Shown here: piece after piece, positions 15,984-17,721 of the stretch | Position numbering within the stretch: position 1 is the stretch's first letter | How the letters are laid out: each line of letters starts with the position of its first letter | Assembly (NCBI GenBank): GCA_910583965.1 | Contig: CAJUAE010000073.1 | Location: 1-17,721 of the forward strand | From: an uncultured Lachnospiraceae bacterium | GTDB lineage: Bacteria; Bacillota; Clostridia; Lachnospirales; Lachnospiraceae | Reading direction: 5' to 3' | DNA length: 17,721 bases | Position numbers and translations under genes: made by a program | Notes under the pieces: generated by a model | Database searches by the model: none | What the model saw: only the letters and a program-made list of their open reading frames with translations | What the model was told of the DNA's origin: nothing

Positions 15984-16154
15984 TTAATAGGACTGACTCA
16001 CTACAGAACACATGGATGTGAATGGCGGGGCTGTATAACAACGACCTCGTATTGTTATATCTGCATTCCCTATTCCCCATATACTTTCTATTTTATTTGA
16101 ATCAACCTGCTGCTTCATTTCAAACTCATCTTTAATATATAATACCCTTTCCAT
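15984..16154 (-). CDS. Small 56-residue ORF of unknown function
   Basis: This short frame begins MERVLYIKDEFEMKQQ, continues through GIGNADITIRGRCY and ends VVSQSY. I do not recognise it. It has no membrane helix or signal peptide; three Cys lie in the C-terminal half. An AAGGAG site lies 12 nt before its ATG, just past the SGNH gene stop, and the gene starts 20 nt downstream of that stop, which favours it being translated in the same unit. The normal-looking N-terminal 35 residues followed by a less protein-like tail could also mean it is the 5' remnant of a longer gene, with sequence from about 15986 onward being unrelated. Either reading is uncertain. Confidence 0.35.
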   Translation of the reverse strand: MERVLYIKDEFEMKQQVDSNKIESIWGIGNADITIRGRCYTAPPFTSMCSVVSQSY

Positions 16155-16174
16155 AATAAATCTTCTCTCCTTCT

Positions 16175-17122
16175 CTATTGCATTGTTATTAGCAGTTCAC
16201 CTATTTCTTCCATTAAAATATTCACAAATTTTATAGCCCCTTCATGATTTAAATGATCTGCATTTACAAATGACCCATAATCTTTTTGAAATCTATCATC
16301 CCTACTAAAATCATAATACCTAACATTAGTATCCAAAACCACCTGATCAATAATACCATAAAAATCATCAAAAAATTCTGGATCATTTTCTATAACAATA
16401 TCTGTATATTCCTTTAAATATGGTGTAGTTACTAAAATAACTGAAACACCTTTTTTCTTACAAAGTTCAATCATATTATATAAAGAATCCACATGTTCCT
16501 GATTTTGAATACGTTCTCCATTTTTATCTAACTTTTCATTAACAAAATGCCGCTTATATGCAGCTTTTGTATAAATTTCCATATTAATACTTTCCTCATC
16601 TTCCATGATATCTTCATCTTTGGTCCCTCTTAACAAATCAATCAACAAATTTTCATATGCTGTCAATGCAGGAAGTTTATTTTCAAAGATATCTGTCTTT
16701 AAATCATATTCTTTTATAAATTCTTTGGGTAAAAATCTATAATATCTTTTATTTTTCGATAAAAAATTATTTGTTTTCGTCTCATCTATTCCATAAAAAG
16801 AGAAATAAGATATTGTAATAAATACCACAGCATTATCATCAATCTTATCTTGATAACACTGCATTATTCGCCAATCATAATCTAATGACTGAGACGCCAT
16901 TGCAAAATTAAAACATGTATAATCATTTGCTAAATCATCATAATGATAGCCATTTGCTCCATGACTGGAACCAAAATTACAGATTTGTATTTTCTCAGGA
17001 ACATTCTTAAACTTATCTGTACTGCTTGTATTTATTACAATAATATATCTTTCATTGATTACATAAATTATTACTGATAAAATAGCAAAAAATAATGATA
17101 ACTTAATAAAAAATTTCTCCAT
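16175..17122 (-). CDS. SGNH-hydrolase-like protein partnered with an MBOAT acyltransferase
   Basis: This 315-residue protein has one N-terminal hydrophobic helix (about 7-22), probably leaving the rest on the outer face. Block I of the SGNH fold is ICNFGSSHG (47-55), with Ser53 the likely nucleophile. The C-terminal histidine block is NADHLNHEGA (287-296), with His290 the likely catalytic base. Such proteins (DltD, AlgJ/AlgX, PatB types) act with an MBOAT protein to move acyl groups onto surface polymers. The gene starts 5 nt after the MBOAT stop with no strong ribosome binding site of its own, consistent with coupling. Oddity: the usual first Asp of DxxH appears as Asn287. Because the MBOAT gene upstream is truncated, the pathway may be inactive. 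Confidence 0.72.
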   Translation of the reverse strand: MEKFFIKLSLFFAILSVIIYVINERYIIVINTSSTDKFKNVPEKIQICNFGSSHGANGYHYDDLANDYTCFNFAMASQSLDYDWRIMQCYQDKIDDNAVVFITISYFSFYGIDETKTNNFLSKNKRYYRFLPKEFIKEYDLKTDIFENKLPALTAYENLLIDLLRGTKDEDIMEDEESINMEIYTKAAYKRHFVNEKLDKNGERIQNQEHVDSLYNMIELCKKKGVSVILVTTPYLKEYTDIVIENDPEFFDDFYGIIDQVVLDTNVRYYDFSRDDRFQKDYGSFVNADHLNHEGAIKFVNILMEEIGELLITMQ

Positions 17123-17127
17123 ATAAT

Positions 17128-17676
17128 CTAAAACTGAAAATATACAAATTCAGCCGCTACTCCTTTCTGTGCAAATAAAATTGTTATCAATGCAAGCAAT
17201 AAATATACACACCATTGAACTATTACTTTTTGTGAATTTACCTTTACAACAATATTGTTTCGTAAGTTTATACCATCTACTACAATCAATATTATAATTA
17301 ATGTAACTAAATGGATAAGTCTCACTACTGAAATTCCTATATCATTAAACCCATTCTTTAAATATCTCAAAGGTGTATCAATGTCTATCAATATATTCTT
17401 ATATACATATATTGCATCTATTAATGTTGGTGCTCGAAAAAGTACCCATGCCATATTGCAAAAGAAAAAAACCAATATCCATGTTACAAATTTTCCCACC
17501 TTATACAATCTAATCTTTTTCAAAATAGGATTACAAATATCTTCTATTATCTGTGCAACACCATGTACTCCCCCCCAGTATAAAAATGTCCAATTTGCAC
17601 CATGCCATAACCCACTAATCAAAAAAGTGATCATTAAGTTAAAATAACGCTTTATTCTCGAACATTTATTTCCTCC
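17128..17676 (-). pseudogene. 5'-truncated MBOAT family O-acyltransferase
   Basis: The retained C-terminal part shows the MBOAT catalytic region: GGNKCS, RYFNLMITFLISGLWHGANW and GGVHG, with the invariant His in LWHGANW. About five hydrophobic helices follow. Full-length family members are roughly 450-500 residues, with several helices before this point. Here the family-like frame begins abruptly at GGN (17676); the codon just upstream is TAG (17677-17679) and the expected YIPL before GGN is absent. An ATG at 17634 would still give 168 residues but without the N-terminal half. The break may come from a rearrangement or insertion whose other side is outside the window, so a split gene cannot be excluded. 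Confidence 0.65.
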
Positions 17677-17721
17677 CTATATTGTCAAGTGATTTTCCTT
17701 AAAAAATCAAGGAATTTATAG
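17677..17721. other. Unrelated sequence abutting the MBOAT break
   Basis: This 45-nt AT-rich end piece does not continue the MBOAT reading frame. It holds a 6-bp inverted repeat (TTCCTT/AAGGAA, 17695-17714) and, on the minus strand, TTGACA (17683-17688), a sequence often seen near insertion-sequence ends and in -35 boxes. Identity unknown. Confidence 0.35.

Noticed and set aside
17255..17647. 130-codon plus-strand ORF opposite the MBOAT fragment
   Set aside because: It is antisense to recognisable MBOAT coding sequence, and its product resembles no family I know.
1..17721. CRISPR arrays, tRNA or rRNA genes
   Set aside because: No regularly spaced repeats and no tRNA- or rRNA-like segment were seen on either strand.

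Overview
The window looks like part of a cell-surface polysaccharide locus from a low-GC Gram-positive anaerobe, most likely a Clostridia/Lachnospiraceae-type gut bacterium. The grounds are the AT-rich sequence, strong GGAGG-type ribosome binding sites, sigma-A-like promoters and the protein families present (CotH/VTC/DUF4956 cassette, DUF6311, LIC_10190 and GtrII-type membrane proteins). This assignment is inference; no rRNA or other phylogenetic marker is present. All genes but one are on the minus strand, so each cluster below is listed in its own direction of transcription, from high to low coordinates.

Region A (3383-178): cotH-like kinase, VTC-domain polyphosphate-polymerase-like protein and DUF4956 membrane protein, overlapping head to tail behind one promoter and followed by a terminator hairpin. 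Region B (6922-3469): two polytopic membrane proteins with GT-C-like architecture, DUF6311 and GtrII-type, overlapping by 11 nt and ended by an AT-rich terminator. Region C (6939-8746, plus strand): a lone LIC_10190-type membrane protein transcribed divergently from region B.

Region D (13782-8767): a heptose operon. It contains a GtrB-like GT2, heptose-7-phosphate kinase (hldA type), heptose-1-phosphate adenylyltransferase (hldC type), sedoheptulose-7-phosphate isomerase (gmhA), a GT9 heptosyltransferase-like enzyme and heptose-bisphosphate phosphatase (gmhB). Together the four sugar enzymes can convert sedoheptulose-7-P to ADP-D-glycero-beta-D-manno-heptose. GT9 is the likely user of that donor. 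No hldD epimerase is present in the window. An 89-bp unit carrying three hairpins, flanked by a 12-bp direct repeat, interrupts the otherwise tight GT9-gmhB junction.

Region E (17676-14036): a more AT-rich block holding a 5'-truncated MBOAT O-acyltransferase, its SGNH-type partner, a 56-codon ORF of unknown identity and a DUF2142 membrane protein whose ribosome binding site lies in a perfect hairpin.

Working model (inference): cytoplasmic enzymes make ADP-heptose and polyprenyl-phosphate-linked sugars. GT9, GT2 and the four large GT-C-like membrane proteins build or decorate a surface glycan, which was at least once O-acylated by the MBOAT/SGNH pair. The CotH/VTC/DUF4956 cassette is a separate envelope-associated module of unknown purpose.
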